Assembly: GCF_003143975.1 (NCBI RefSeq)
Contig: NZ_QFVR01000004.1
Span: 124,001 to 188,000 of the forward strand
Source: Kurthia sibirica
Lineage (GTDB): Bacteria; Bacillota; Bacilli; Bacillales_A; Planococcaceae
Direction of reading: 5' to 3'
DNA: 64,000 nt
Shown here piece after piece: positions 47,502 through 56,435 of this stretch. Positions within the stretch are counted from its first letter, which is position 1; every line of letters starts with the position of its first letter. Below the pieces are notes generated by a model. It saw nothing but the letters and a program-made list of their open reading frames with translations. It did no database searches and was not told the origin of the DNA. The position numbers were made by a program, and so were the translations under genes.

Positions 47502-50120
47502 TTGGAATCGGTCGTTCAAGTGAATTCATTTAAACAGCGATTGGAAGATTGGGACAATCGATTACAAGCATTTGGTGAGAAAAAATTCATGAAATATTTC
47601 CGTATTTCATCCAGTGTACTTTGGAATTTATTCTTATTATTAATCACGCTTGTATTTATTGGGATTATCTTCTTAGGCTCACTTGGAGCAGGCTACTTCG
47701 CTTCGTTAGTTAAAGATGAAAAGCTCATGTCTAAACAAGAGATGCGCGATACCATTTTTAACTATGACGAAACAAGTCAGCTATATTTTGCAAACAATCA
47801 ATATTTAGGTAAGATGCGTACAGATTTAGAACGTACGGAAACAACCTTAAAACAAGTTTCACCAAAATTACTTGATGCCGTATTAGCTACGGAAGATGAG
47901 TATTTTTATGAGCATGATGGCATTGTGCCAAAAGCTATTTTTAGAGGTCTTTTACAAGATGTCTCTAACTCCGCTAGTCAATCGGGTGGTTCCACTTTGA
48001 CACAACAACTTATAAAAAACCAAATTTTAACGAATGAGGTTTCTTATGAGCGCAAAGCAAAAGAGCTGCTATTGGCAAAACGCTTAGAGCATTTTATGAC
48101 AAAAGACGAAATTTTAGAGGCCTATTTAAATATTATTCCATATGGTCGTAACTCAGCGGGGAGAAACATCGCTGGTGTCGAAACGGCAGCTAAAGGGATT
48201 TTCAATAAAAAGGCCTCCGATCTCAATTTAGCACAGGCTGCTTATTTAGCCGGTATCCCACAATCTCCGTTTGCATACACGCCATTTACACAAACGGGCC
48301 AACTAAAGGATAAAAAAGCATTAACACTTGGCACTAATCGTATGAAAACCGTTCTTTTCCGTATGCACGAAACAGGTTATATTTCAGATAAGCAATATAA
48401 AAAAACATTGAAATATGATATTACAAAAGATTTCCGTAAACGTGAAAAACAAGCGACTGAAAAATACCCATATGTAACATACGAGATTGAAGATCGTGCA
48501 AAAAATATTATGGCAAAAATTTTAGCTAAAAAAGATGGCATCGATACAAAACGCCTTGATAAAGAATCAAAAATGAAAGAAAAATACATGATTTTAGCAG
48601 ATCGTGAATTGCGTTCTAAAGGCTATAAGGTTTATTCAACAATCAATAAAAAAACCTATGACGCGATGCAAAAAGCGAAGGATTCATTCCCTTACTATGG
48701 TGCAACCTACAATAAAACAGTTACTGATCCGGATACTGGCGAGACAAAAACAGTTGCCGATCCAGTTCAAGTAGGCTCTGTCCTCATCGAAAATGAAACT
48801 GGGAAAATTATTAGTTTTATTGGTGGACGTGACTTTAAAATTGAAGAACTCAATCACGCTACACAAGCAAAACGTTCAAATGGTTCTACGATGAAACCCT
48901 TATTAGTCTATGCACCAGCCATTCAATATGGTCGCATAGGAGCAGGTAGTCCAGTAGCCGATGTTAAGTTCAACTATGGTGGATGGTCTCCAAGTAACTA
49001 TGATGAAAAAGAAGAACGTGGTATTACATCTGCACGTGATGCTTTAAAAGATTCACTTAACTTACCAGCCATTCGTCTTTATGCACAAATTATTGCAAAC
49101 AGACCAGCTGAAATGTTAAAAAAATTAGGTTTTTCTAATTTAGATGCTGACGATTATACAAACTATGCTGCTTCAATTGGCGCATTAAAATATGGTGTAA
49201 CCGTTGAAGAAAATACAAATGCATTTGCGGCATTTGCAAATGGTGGTAACTTCGTTGATGCATATGTAATCGATAAAATTGTCGATCGTGATGGCAAGAC
49301 AATCTTTAAACATAAATCTAAAAAAACACGTGTGTTCTCTGAAGAAACATCTTATATTATTACCGATATGTTACGTGACGTTCTAAAATCAGGAACGGGA
49401 ACAATCGCCAAGAGCAATTTGAAATTCAATGCTGATTTCGCTGCTAAAACAGGGACATCTCAAGAATTTAAAGATGTTTGGGTGGTCGGCTACAATCCAA
49501 AAGTTACATTAGGTGTTTGGATGGGTTATGATCAACCAAAAACATTAAATGCTTATAATGGTGCATACTTCATACCGAGTACACGTATTAATATGCTATG
49601 GTCTCGCGTTATGAATTCTGTTTATGATGCCGATCCAAAACTCGCAACAGCAGATGGAAAAACATTCACACGCCCGGCAAATGTTGTGAATCGTTCATTC
49701 TGTGCTGATACAGGTGCAAGCTCTGGCTGTGGTAATATGAAGTCCGATTTATTTAATGGACTATTAAGCGTACCAAGTGTCACAACAGAAGATTTATTAA
49801 AGCCTTTCGGAGGAACATTACCGAAAGCTAAGGAGAAAAAAACAAAGGAAGCCGCAACGCCAGATCGCGCGACAAACTCGACAACGAGTAATTCGAATAA
49901 CGCGACAAACAACACGACGTCGAATAACACTAATTCCAACGCAAATGACGTGCCGACAAAACCCAAGCCAACAAAACCGACGTCGCCGACAAAACCCGCG
50001 GATGATTCAACAAGTGATGACAGCACAACAAAGCCAAAACCTTCTAATGGAACAGATAATACTAAGGAAGATTCGGACAAGCCTAGCGACTCTGGAGATA
50101 CTACGACAGATAAAGAGTAG
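47502..50120 (+). CDS. Class A penicillin-binding protein (PBP1-like)
   Basis: An 872-residue bifunctional cell-wall synthase. One membrane segment (about 36-66) follows a short cytosolic tail. The transglycosylase has catalytic Glu131 in ATEDEYFYEHDG and SGGSTLTQQLIKNQ. The transpeptidase has S462-TMK465, S518-L-N520 and K649-T-G651. The last 120 residues are a low-complexity Thr/Asn/Ser/Pro/Lys tail. It builds glycan strands and cross-links peptides outside the membrane. The start is uncertain: TTG at 47502 (MESVVQV) or GTG at 47520 (MNSFKQR); neither has a clear ribosome site, and an in-frame stop is just upstream. Confidence 0.92.
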   Translation: MESVVQVNSFKQRLEDWDNRLQAFGEKKFMKYFRISSSVLWNLFLLLITLVFIGIIFLGSLGAGYFASLVKDEKLMSKQEMRDTIFNYDETSQLYFANNQYLGKMRTDLERTETTLKQVSPKLLDAVLATEDEYFYEHDGIVPKAIFRGLLQDVSNSASQSGGSTLTQQLIKNQILTNEVSYERKAKELLLAKRLEHFMTKDEILEAYLNIIPYGRNSAGRNIAGVETAAKGIFNKKASDLNLAQAAYLAGIPQSPFAYTPFTQTGQLKDKKALTLGTNRMKTVLFRMHETGYISDKQYKKTLKYDITKDFRKREKQATEKYPYVTYEIEDRAKNIMAKILAKKDGIDTKRLDKESKMKEKYMILADRELRSKGYKVYSTINKKTYDAMQKAKDSFPYYGATYNKTVTDPDTGETKTVADPVQVGSVLIENETGKIISFIGGRDFKIEELNHATQAKRSNGSTMKPLLVYAPAIQYGRIGAGSPVADVKFNYGGWSPSNYDEKEERGITSARDALKDSLNLPAIRLYAQIIANRPAEMLKKLGFSNLDADDYTNYAASIGALKYGVTVEENTNAFAAFANGGNFVDAYVIDKIVDRDGKTIFKHKSKKTRVFSEETSYIITDMLRDVLKSGTGTIAKSNLKFNADFAAKTGTSQEFKDVWVVGYNPKVTLGVWMGYDQPKTLNAYNGAYFIPSTRINMLWSRVMNSVYDADPKLATADGKTFTRPANVVNRSFCADTGASSGCGNMKSDLFNGLLSVPSVTTEDLLKPFGGTLPKAKEKKTKEAATPDRATNSTTSNSNNATNNTTSNNTNSNANDVPTKPKPTKPTSPTKPADDSTSDDSTTKPKPSNGTDNTKEDSDKPSDSGDTTTDKE

Positions 50121-50149
50121 TTAAATTAACTTCATACAGATTTCTTTAG

Positions 50150-50190
50150 CTGCAGTTAACCACTAATTGGTTAGCTGCAGTTTTTGTTTT
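50150..50190 (+). terminator. PBP gene terminator
   Basis: CTGCAGTTAACC pairs with GGTTAGCTGCAG around ACTAATT and is followed by TTTTTGTTTT. Confidence 0.92.
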
Positions 50191-50368
50191 ATACAAGGAA
50201 AGAGCTAGCGCTAGATGTCATAAAGTTGACAACTGCACTAACTCTTTTTTTGTTGGGGGTTTTTCCCCTCCACCTTTTGCTCGACACCCATGATTCACAG
50301 ATTGAAACGTGTGTAGGTAGCACTGTTTACTAATTTTCGTTTTGATTATTCGAATAGCTTTTCAGAAG

Positions 50369-50494
50369 ATGTCCACCGTAAAACAAACAGATGACAATGA
50401 AATGCATATGCCGTTAGAAGCAACTTACGTTCAAGAAGATTATTATGAAAAGATGCGCTTTGTCTGTATTACAGAAGATAGTTTTCATAATTAG
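50369..50494 (+). pseudogene. Possible gene remnant or small ORF of unknown nature
   Basis: A 41-codon frame reads MSTVKQTDDNEMHMPLEATY, then VQEDYYEKMRFVCITEDSFHN. The composition looks protein-like, but no ribosome site precedes the ATG and I do not recognise the family. It lies in a degenerate region between the PBP and acsA genes and may be the tail of a lost gene. The rest of 50190-50555 holds nothing else I can support. Confidence 0.25.
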
Positions 50495-50555
50495 GTCGAC
50501 TACTCCTAAGAAAGAAGATGTACAAAACATTTCATCGATTTTTTTCAGGGTTCGC

Positions 50556-50592
50556 CACAAAAAACCGAAACCACGCCACAGCGCAATTTCGA
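50556..50592 (-). terminator. acsA terminator (imperfect)
   Basis: On the minus strand CGAAA and CGC pair with GCG and TTTCG, followed by GTTTTTTG. The distance to the stop codon (about 60 bases) is acceptable. Confidence 0.6.
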
Positions 50593-50649
50593 TTTTTCTT
50601 ATGCTCAGCTAGGATAGTGTTTTTATACTGATGTCGTAGCTTTTTTCTA

Positions 50650-52368
50650 TTAATCTTCCATCGATGATAGATCACCCGTTGGTAAATTCAATTCCCATGA
50701 TTTTAAAACACGTCGCATAATTTTACCACTGCGGGTTTTAGGTAGTTTATCTTTAAATTCTATTTCCCTCGGTGCTGCATGTGCAGCTAGTCCTTCTTTT
50801 ACAAATTTTTTAATATCTGCTTCCAATTCAGCAGTCGCTACGACCCCTTCTTTTAAGGAGATGAATGCTTTAATAATTTCACCACGTATTTCATCCGGTT
50901 TACCGATAACACCGGCTTCTAACACAGCGGGATGCTCCAGTAATTTACTCTCTACTTCAAAAGGACCTACTCGTTCACCAGCCGTCATAATGACATCATC
51001 GATACGTCCTTGAAACCAAAAATACCCTTCGTCATCCATATAGGCCGAATCTCCTGATACATACCATTCTCCAGCTAAAAAATAAGAGTCAAAACGTGCT
51101 TTATTATTCCATATTTCTTTCATCATCGCTGGCCAACCACTTTTAATTGCGAGATTCCCCATCGTATACGGCGGAACTTCTACTCCTCGGTCATCAACAA
51201 TTGTCGCCACAATTCCTGGAATGGCTTTCCCCATAGAGCCTGGTTTGATTGCCAGCGCTGGATAATTACAAATCATTTGCGCGCCCGTTTCCGTCATCCA
51301 CCATGTATCGTGAATGCGATGATGTAAGATGTCATTCCCCCATTTTACCACTTCTGGATTCAATGGTTCGCCTACTGACAATACGTGACGTAGAGCGCCT
51401 AAATCATAATTAGCTACTAGATGATTCCCCGCTCCCATCAGCATGCGAAAAGCTGTCGGCGCACTATACCACACGCTGATTTTATACTTTTCTAATGTTC
51501 CATACCAATTTTGCGGAGAAAAGCGGCCGCCCATAATGACAACGCTCACACCATGTAACAACGGTGCAAAAACACCATAGGCCGTTCCTGTCACCCAACC
51601 TGGGTCAGCTGTGCACCAATAGACGTCATCCTCACGTAAATCCAATACCCATTTAGCAGTTTGATATTGCTGAATCATCGCATTTTGCACATGTAATACC
51701 CCTTTAGGTTTACCAGTTGAACCAGATGTATAATGCAGGACTAAACCATCTTCTAATCCCAACCACTCTATATCAAAGTCGTCTGAAGCGCTTGCCAATT
51801 GTTTATTGAAATCAATTATTCGATCAGTGGCATCAATTTGTTGTCCTACAACAAATACTTTTTTCACTAGTGGTAAACGATGTAATGGAATACGGTCGAG
51901 CAACTCCGGTGTTGTGACAATAGCAGTAGCTCCACTATCATGAAGACGATCAAAGACAGCCACTTCCATAAAGGCTTCAAATAACGGTCCAACAATAATT
52001 CCTTTTTTTAAAGCCCCAAATAATGAGAAGTAAAGTTCAGGTGTTCTTGGCATAAAAATGAATAACCGATCGCCTTTCTTCAAATCTGAATGTGTTGTAA
52101 AAACATTTGCTGCTCGATTCGTCCATTTTTTCATCTCTAAAAAACTATACGATTCTTGTCTCGTTGGATCTTCATAAAATAATGCCGTTTTAAATGCTTT
52201 ATCAGATTCTGCATGCCGATCTATAGCCTCATACGCCATATTCACCCGCCCATTGTGATACCAGCTAAATTCTTTTTCGACACGATCCCATTTGAAATCT
52301 AGTTTTTCCTTATTATAATCAGTTAAATTATAATGCCCACTAACTGCTGGCAATGATGCAATCTTCAT
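50650..52368 (-). CDS. acsA: Acetyl-CoA synthetase
   Basis: A 572-residue AMP-forming synthetase for acetate activation. Motifs: LHYTSGSTGKPKGVLHVQNA (ATP binding), WCTADPGWVTGTAYG, DTWWMTETGAQMICN, GDSAYMDDEGYFWFQGRIDDVIMTAGERVGPFEVE, and the C-terminal LPKTRSGKIMRRVLKSWE with the lysine that AcuA acetylates in B. subtilis. It is divergent from acuABC, the deacetylation/acetylation system controlling it. The start ATG follows AGGAGG. Confidence 0.95.
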   Translation of the reverse strand: MKIASLPAVSGHYNLTDYNKEKLDFKWDRVEKEFSWYHNGRVNMAYEAIDRHAESDKAFKTALFYEDPTRQESYSFLEMKKWTNRAANVFTTHSDLKKGDRLFIFMPRTPELYFSLFGALKKGIIVGPLFEAFMEVAVFDRLHDSGATAIVTTPELLDRIPLHRLPLVKKVFVVGQQIDATDRIIDFNKQLASASDDFDIEWLGLEDGLVLHYTSGSTGKPKGVLHVQNAMIQQYQTAKWVLDLREDDVYWCTADPGWVTGTAYGVFAPLLHGVSVVIMGGRFSPQNWYGTLEKYKISVWYSAPTAFRMLMGAGNHLVANYDLGALRHVLSVGEPLNPEVVKWGNDILHHRIHDTWWMTETGAQMICNYPALAIKPGSMGKAIPGIVATIVDDRGVEVPPYTMGNLAIKSGWPAMMKEIWNNKARFDSYFLAGEWYVSGDSAYMDDEGYFWFQGRIDDVIMTAGERVGPFEVESKLLEHPAVLEAGVIGKPDEIRGEIIKAFISLKEGVVATAELEADIKKFVKEGLAAHAAPREIEFKDKLPKTRSGKIMRRVLKSWELNLPTGDLSSMED

Positions 52369-52638
52369 TAAACTACCTCCTTCTTTATTTCTTACAAACT
52401 ATTATATAACAGTTTACACTGTACTATAACTTTAAAGTTTAAATTTAACGAAATATTCTAATGATTAGTGAAATATTGTATTCACCTAGCATTTTTAGTA
52501 TTTTTCAACAAGACAACTCGTGACTTATATTATTCACAACTACTACTATTTAAACGAAAATCACTCATTCAAGTTATTTATTTGCTACTCTCTGTTGTAT
52601 AATAAAGAAGATAGTTTGTAGAAGGAGTGGAGAAAATA
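52369..52638. promoter_or_regulatory. acsA/acuA divergent promoter region
   Basis: About 270 AT-rich bases between the two divergent starts. A TATAAT near 52600 serves acuA. The acsA promoter lies on the other strand but could not be assigned with confidence. ATTTAAACGAAAATC near 52550-52564 resembles a cre site but has three mismatches; CcpA control of both units is known in B. subtilis and only suggested here. Confidence 0.4.
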
Positions 52639-53271
52639 ATGGAGCATATCCGTACATTCTATTCGAATACGGTGCATACTCCTCGAGGAGAGGTTATCGT
52701 TGAAGGTCCTATATTATCTTCGGAGCTTGAAACAATGACATTTCACGAAGACTTATGCTCATTTCGTGTTGCTCCTCAGCAATACGAGGCAATTTTAGGC
52801 ATTTCTAAATTGCCTGAGGGTCGGATTATCGTTTGTAGACAAGATCGCTTAATCGTCGGTTATACGACATTTGTCTACCCAGATCCTTTAGAACGCTGGT
52901 CAGAGGGGAAAATGGACAATTTGATTGAATTAGGGGCTATAGAGGTCATTAATGATTTCCGTGGTGCTGGTTTAGGGAAAGAGATGCTGCGACTGTCGAT
53001 GTTGGATGATGCGATGGAAGACTATATTGTCATCACAACAGAATACTACTGGCATTGGGATTTAAAACGCACAGGTCTATCTGTTTGGGATTACCGAAAA
53101 GTGATGGAAAAAATGATGAATGCAGGCGGTTTAGAATATTATGCTACCGACGATCCAGAAATTTGCTCCCACCCCGCTAACTGCTTGATGGCTCGTATTG
53201 GTAAACGTGTAGACCAGGAAAGTATTGAACGCTTTGATCGCTTACGTTTTATGAACCGCCTCATGTATTGA
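52639..53271 (+). CDS. acuA: Acetoin utilisation acetyltransferase AcuA
   Basis: A 210-residue GNAT acetyltransferase. The acetyl-CoA loop is in EVINDFRGAGLGKEMLRLSM, followed by EDYIVITTEYYWHWDLKRTGLSVWDYRKVM typical for AcuA. It acetylates and inactivates AcsA in the cytosol. The ATG at 52639 is six bases after GGAG; an upstream GTG is part of that site. First gene of acuABC. Confidence 0.93.
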   Translation: MEHIRTFYSNTVHTPRGEVIVEGPILSSELETMTFHEDLCSFRVAPQQYEAILGISKLPEGRIIVCRQDRLIVGYTTFVYPDPLERWSEGKMDNLIELGAIEVINDFRGAGLGKEMLRLSMLDDAMEDYIVITTEYYWHWDLKRTGLSVWDYRKVMEKMMNAGGLEYYATDDPEICSHPANCLMARIGKRVDQESIERFDRLRFMNRLMY

Positions 53272-53290
53272 ATTTCAAGGAGGGCTAAAT

Positions 53291-53935
53291 ATGATAGTCG
53301 AAAAAATTATGACGACCGCTGTGCAAACCTTGACACCAAGCCACACATTGCTTGATGCAAATCGTATAATGCGCCAGCATAAGATACGTCACTTACCGAT
53401 TATAAATGACAACGGTGAAGTGGTCGGACTCATCGCTCAACGTGATATTAAAAATGCTATTTCTCGGCTATTTGTAAAAGATGCTGAAGATGTGCTTTTG
53501 CAAACGCCGTTACAAGATATAATGATTAAAAATCCATTGATTGGGCATCCACTTGATTTTATTGAAGAAGTTGCGCTTCTATTTTATGAACATCGCATTG
53601 GTTGCCTACCAATTGTGAGCCACAATAAACTTGTTGGTATTATTACTGATACCGATTTACTCTACAATTATATCGAATTGACTGGTGCGACACAGCCCAG
53701 CTCTCGCATCGATATCCGCATTAAAGATCAAGCAGGTGAACTGCATAATATTACGAAAATTATTTCTAATTTCAACGCAAATATTTTAAGTTTGCTTATT
53801 TATAAAGATGATGATCCACAATTCCAGATTATATCAATTCGCTTAAAGAGTATGAACCCCATTCCAATTATTGCAGGATTACGCCAGGAAGGATTTGATG
53901 TATTATGGCCAAATATGCCGGGTATGAATCTATAA
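53291..53935 (+). CDS. acuB: Acetoin utilisation protein AcuB (CBS-ACT)
   Basis: A 214-residue protein with two CBS domains (MTTAVQTLTPSHTLLDANRIMRQHKIRHLPI, GEVVGLIAQRDI; IMIKNPLIGHPLDFIEEVALLFYEHRIGCLPIV, KLVGIITDTDLL) at 1-135 and an ACT domain (about 140-212, SRIDIRIKDQAGELHNITKIISNF). It probably senses an adenine nucleotide; its exact role in the acu system is unclear. It overlaps acuC by 31 bases. Confidence 0.92.
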   Translation: MIVEKIMTTAVQTLTPSHTLLDANRIMRQHKIRHLPIINDNGEVVGLIAQRDIKNAISRLFVKDAEDVLLQTPLQDIMIKNPLIGHPLDFIEEVALLFYEHRIGCLPIVSHNKLVGIITDTDLLYNYIELTGATQPSSRIDIRIKDQAGELHNITKIISNFNANILSLLIYKDDDPQFQIISIRLKSMNPIPIIAGLRQEGFDVLWPNMPGMNL

Positions 53936-55095
53936 ATCAAGCTGCAGTATTTGTCTATTCACCAGAACAGCTTGAATACAAATTTTCTGAAACACATCCA
54001 TTCAATCAAAAAAGATTGGAACTGACGATCGACTTATTGATGCAAAGTAAGGCACTTCAACCCGTAGACATTGTTCAACCTCGTGTTGCATCAGATGAGG
54101 AATTATTACTAGGACATGATGCAGCCTACATAGATATTGTAAAACGTGCAGGTCATGGCTATTTACGCGATGGAGAAGGCGAACTTTTTGGTATTGGTAC
54201 AGAGGATACACCTATTTTCACGAATATGCATGAAGCAAGCGCCACGTTTGTTGGGGGTACGCTAACCGCTTGCGACTATGTAATGCAAGGTAAGGCACAA
54301 CATGCACTGAATTTAGGTGGTGGACTTCATCATGGTTTCAAGGGGAAAGCATCTGGTTTTTGTATATATAATGACAGCACAGTAGCCATTAAATACATGC
54401 AGAAAAAATATGGTGCACGCGTACTTTATATCGATACAGATGCCCATCATGGGGATGGTGTACAGTGGAGTTTTTACGATGATCCAGATGTCTGTACATT
54501 ATCTATCCATGAAACAGGTCGCTATCTATTTCCTGGCACGGGTGCCGTAACAGAACGTGGCAACGGACAAGGTTATGGAACCTCTTTTAATATTCCACTA
54601 GATGCTTTTACCGAAGACGATTCTTTTTTAGAAGTATATGAACAATCGATCCGTGAGATTGCTGCTCATTTTAAACCGGATGTTATTTTGACGCAAAACG
54701 GAGCGGATGCTCATTACTTAGACCCTTTAACCCATCTCTATGGTACGATGAATCTATACAATGAAATACCTCGTATTGCACATGATATTGCACATGAATT
54801 TTGTGAAGGGCGTTGGGTAGCAGTTGGTGGTGGTGGCTACGATATATGGCGTGTTGTACCAAGGGCGTGGGCACTGATTTGGTTGGCAATGACAGACCAA
54901 GAAAGCCCAAGTGGTCCTCTGCCTCAAAATTGGCTGGAGAAATGGCAACCCGAAGCGCCTGTTAAATTAATTGAGACATGGGAGGATCCTTCTCCACTTT
55001 ACGAAGCAATCCCACGCAAAGAAGAAATAACTGAAAAAAATCATCAAGTGCTAGAAAAAGCACTCTATATGATTCGACAAAATTGTCAAGAGTAA
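53905..55095 (+). CDS. acuC: Acetoin utilisation protein AcuC, protein deacetylase
   Basis: A 396-residue class I/II-like histone deacetylase homologue. Zinc and catalytic motifs: GGLHHGFKGKASGFCIYND, VLYIDTDAHHGDGVQW, LSIHETGRYLFPGTG, ILTQNGADAHYLDPL, and VGGGGYDIWRVV. It removes the acetyl group from AcsA, reactivating it. It is translated from inside the acuB end; the first ATG follows a weak AGGAAGGA site. It is the last gene of the operon. Confidence 0.94.
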   Translation: MAKYAGYESINQAAVFVYSPEQLEYKFSETHPFNQKRLELTIDLLMQSKALQPVDIVQPRVASDEELLLGHDAAYIDIVKRAGHGYLRDGEGELFGIGTEDTPIFTNMHEASATFVGGTLTACDYVMQGKAQHALNLGGGLHHGFKGKASGFCIYNDSTVAIKYMQKKYGARVLYIDTDAHHGDGVQWSFYDDPDVCTLSIHETGRYLFPGTGAVTERGNGQGYGTSFNIPLDAFTEDDSFLEVYEQSIREIAAHFKPDVILTQNGADAHYLDPLTHLYGTMNLYNEIPRIAHDIAHEFCEGRWVAVGGGGYDIWRVVPRAWALIWLAMTDQESPSGPLPQNWLEKWQPEAPVKLIETWEDPSPLYEAIPRKEEITEKNHQVLEKALYMIRQNCQE

Positions 55096-55101
55096 AACGC
55101 A

Positions 55102-55124
55102 TTAACTATACGTTATAGTTAATT
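55102..55124 (+). terminator. Hairpin after acuC
   Basis: TTAACTATA pairs with TATAGTTAA just after the acuC stop. No T tract follows, so termination is weak or occurs at the shared ccpA hairpin. Confidence 0.4.
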
Positions 55125-55256
55125 AACTGAATAGTTTGATTAAGATGGAGAAATGGCGAGAACTCCTGCCGAAAAACAAGTAGGAAAGCTTTCGCTATTT
55201 CTACCTATCTAAAATAGGAGTTGTTTCGATACCCCAATATATAAGAGAATCTAAAA

Positions 55257-55302
55257 AATGAGCCCGCCGACTATCGGTAATTGATAGTCGGCGAGCTCGT
55301 TT
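55257..55302. terminator. Bidirectional terminator between acuC and ccpA
   Basis: On the minus strand GAGCTCGCCGACTATC pairs with GATAGTCGGCGGGCTC around AATTACC and is followed by ATTTTTTAG. T residues also follow on the plus strand. Confidence 0.92.
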
Positions 55303-55309
55303 TGCTTCG

Positions 55310-56308
55310 TTATTTTGTAGACTTTCTTTCTTCCATACGATGAGGAAGTACAACTTGTAAGTGATCAATTTTTTCTTTACTCATAATTTTAGTTAGCAGA
55401 CGCATCGCTACTGCTCCGATATCATAAAGAGGTAGGACCATACTCGATAATTGTGGACGCACCATACGAGCTAGTTTTGAATTTTCAAAACTAATTACTT
55501 CGATATCCTCTGGTACAGACTTACCAACATCTTGAGCTGCGTGGATAATACCAATTGCCAATTCATCAGATCCTGTGAAATAGGCTGTTGGTGGATTTTC
55601 TAATTGATTGACATGATCAAAATCTTCTATACCACTGTCATATGAATCTTCAGCAGATAATACAAGATTCTCATCAAATTCAATATGTGCTTCTTCTAAT
55701 GCATTTTTATAACCAACAAACTTATGATCGCGGTTGATGATTGATGTGAATGGACCTGAGACAAAGGCTATGCGTTTATGTCCATTGTCAATTAGCTTTT
55801 TAACCGCTTCGTACGCAGCTTGTGTATAGTCAATATTTACAGAGGGCATCGTATTCGAATGATCAACGGAGCCCGCTAATACGATTGGCGCTGGCGCGTG
55901 ATTCATTTTCTCTAAGATTTTCTCTGATACATTTTCACTCATAATAACAATGCCATCCACTTGCTTACCATACATTGTATCCAATAATTCAATTTCTTTC
56001 TCTTCGTTTTGATCCGAGTTCGATAAAATAATATTGTAGCGATACATTGTAGCAATATCCTCGATACCACGTGCCAATTCCGCATAGAAAACATTTGAAA
56101 TATCGGGAATAATCACCCCAACTGTTGTTGTTTTCTTACTTGCTAAACCACGTGCTACGGCATTCGGTCGATAATGTAGACGATCGATTACTTCCAATAC
56201 TTTTTTTCTTGTTGTGGGCTTCACGTTCGGATTGCCATTTACTACTCGTGATACAGTTGCCATCGAAACATTTGCTTCGCGTGCAACATCATAAATTGTT
56301 ACGGTCAC
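55310..56308 (-). CDS. ccpA: Catabolite control protein A
   Basis: A 332-residue LacI-family regulator. HTH at 1-50: [30 protein letters not shown], hinge [17 protein letters not shown]. The core binds HPr-Ser46-[21 protein letters not shown] and [18 protein letters not shown] are typical. It is the global mediator of carbon catabolite control and would act on citZ and acsA/acuA here. Start is GTG at 56308, eight bases after GGAGG. A cre-like half in its promoter suggests autoregulation. Confidence 0.96.
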   Translation of the reverse strand: MTVTIYDVAREANVSMATVSRVVNGNPNVKPTTRKKVLEVIDRLHYRPNAVARGLASKKTTTVGVIIPDISNVFYAELARGIEDIATMYRYNIILSNSDQNEEKEIELLDTMYGKQVDGIVIMSENVSEKILEKMNHAPAPIVLAGSVDHSNTMPSVNIDYTQAAYEAVKKLIDNGHKRIAFVSGPFTSIINRDHKFVGYKNALEEAHIEFDENLVLSAEDSYDSGIEDFDHVNQLENPPTAYFTGSDELAIGIIHAAQDVGKSVPEDIEVISFENSKLARMVRPQLSSMVLPLYDIGAVAMRLLTKIMSKEKIDHLQVVLPHRMEERKSTK

Positions 56309-56339
56309 TTAATGACCCTCCTTTTTTTCTTCTCTTCTA

Positions 56340-56369
56340 ATCATAAGCTATAATGTAAGCGATTTTCAA
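56340..56369 (-). promoter_or_regulatory. ccpA promoter with cre-like sequence
   Basis: On the minus strand -35 TTGAAA (56364-56369), an 18-base spacer and -10 TATGAT (56340-56345). TGTAAGCGATTTTCA (56354-56368, plus strand) overlaps the -35 and spacer; it has both cre half-sites but one extra base between them. Confidence 0.6.
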
Positions 56370-56380
56370 TGATTAGAGCA

Positions 56381-56415
56381 GAAAAAAATGACGATTCAAT
56401 GTAGATTGAACCGCC
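56381..56415 (-). terminator. aroA terminator
   Basis: On the minus strand GGCGGTTCAAT pairs, with two G-U pairs, to ATTGAATCGTC and is followed by ATTTTTTT. Confidence 0.8.
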
Positions 56416-56435
56416 ACTGCCAAAAATTTGTTTAA

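Noticed and set aside
49622-50080. A 152-codon minus-strand frame opposite the PBP tail
   Set aside because: Its Val/Phe/Leu-rich composition simply mirrors the low-complexity Thr/Asn/Lys tail.
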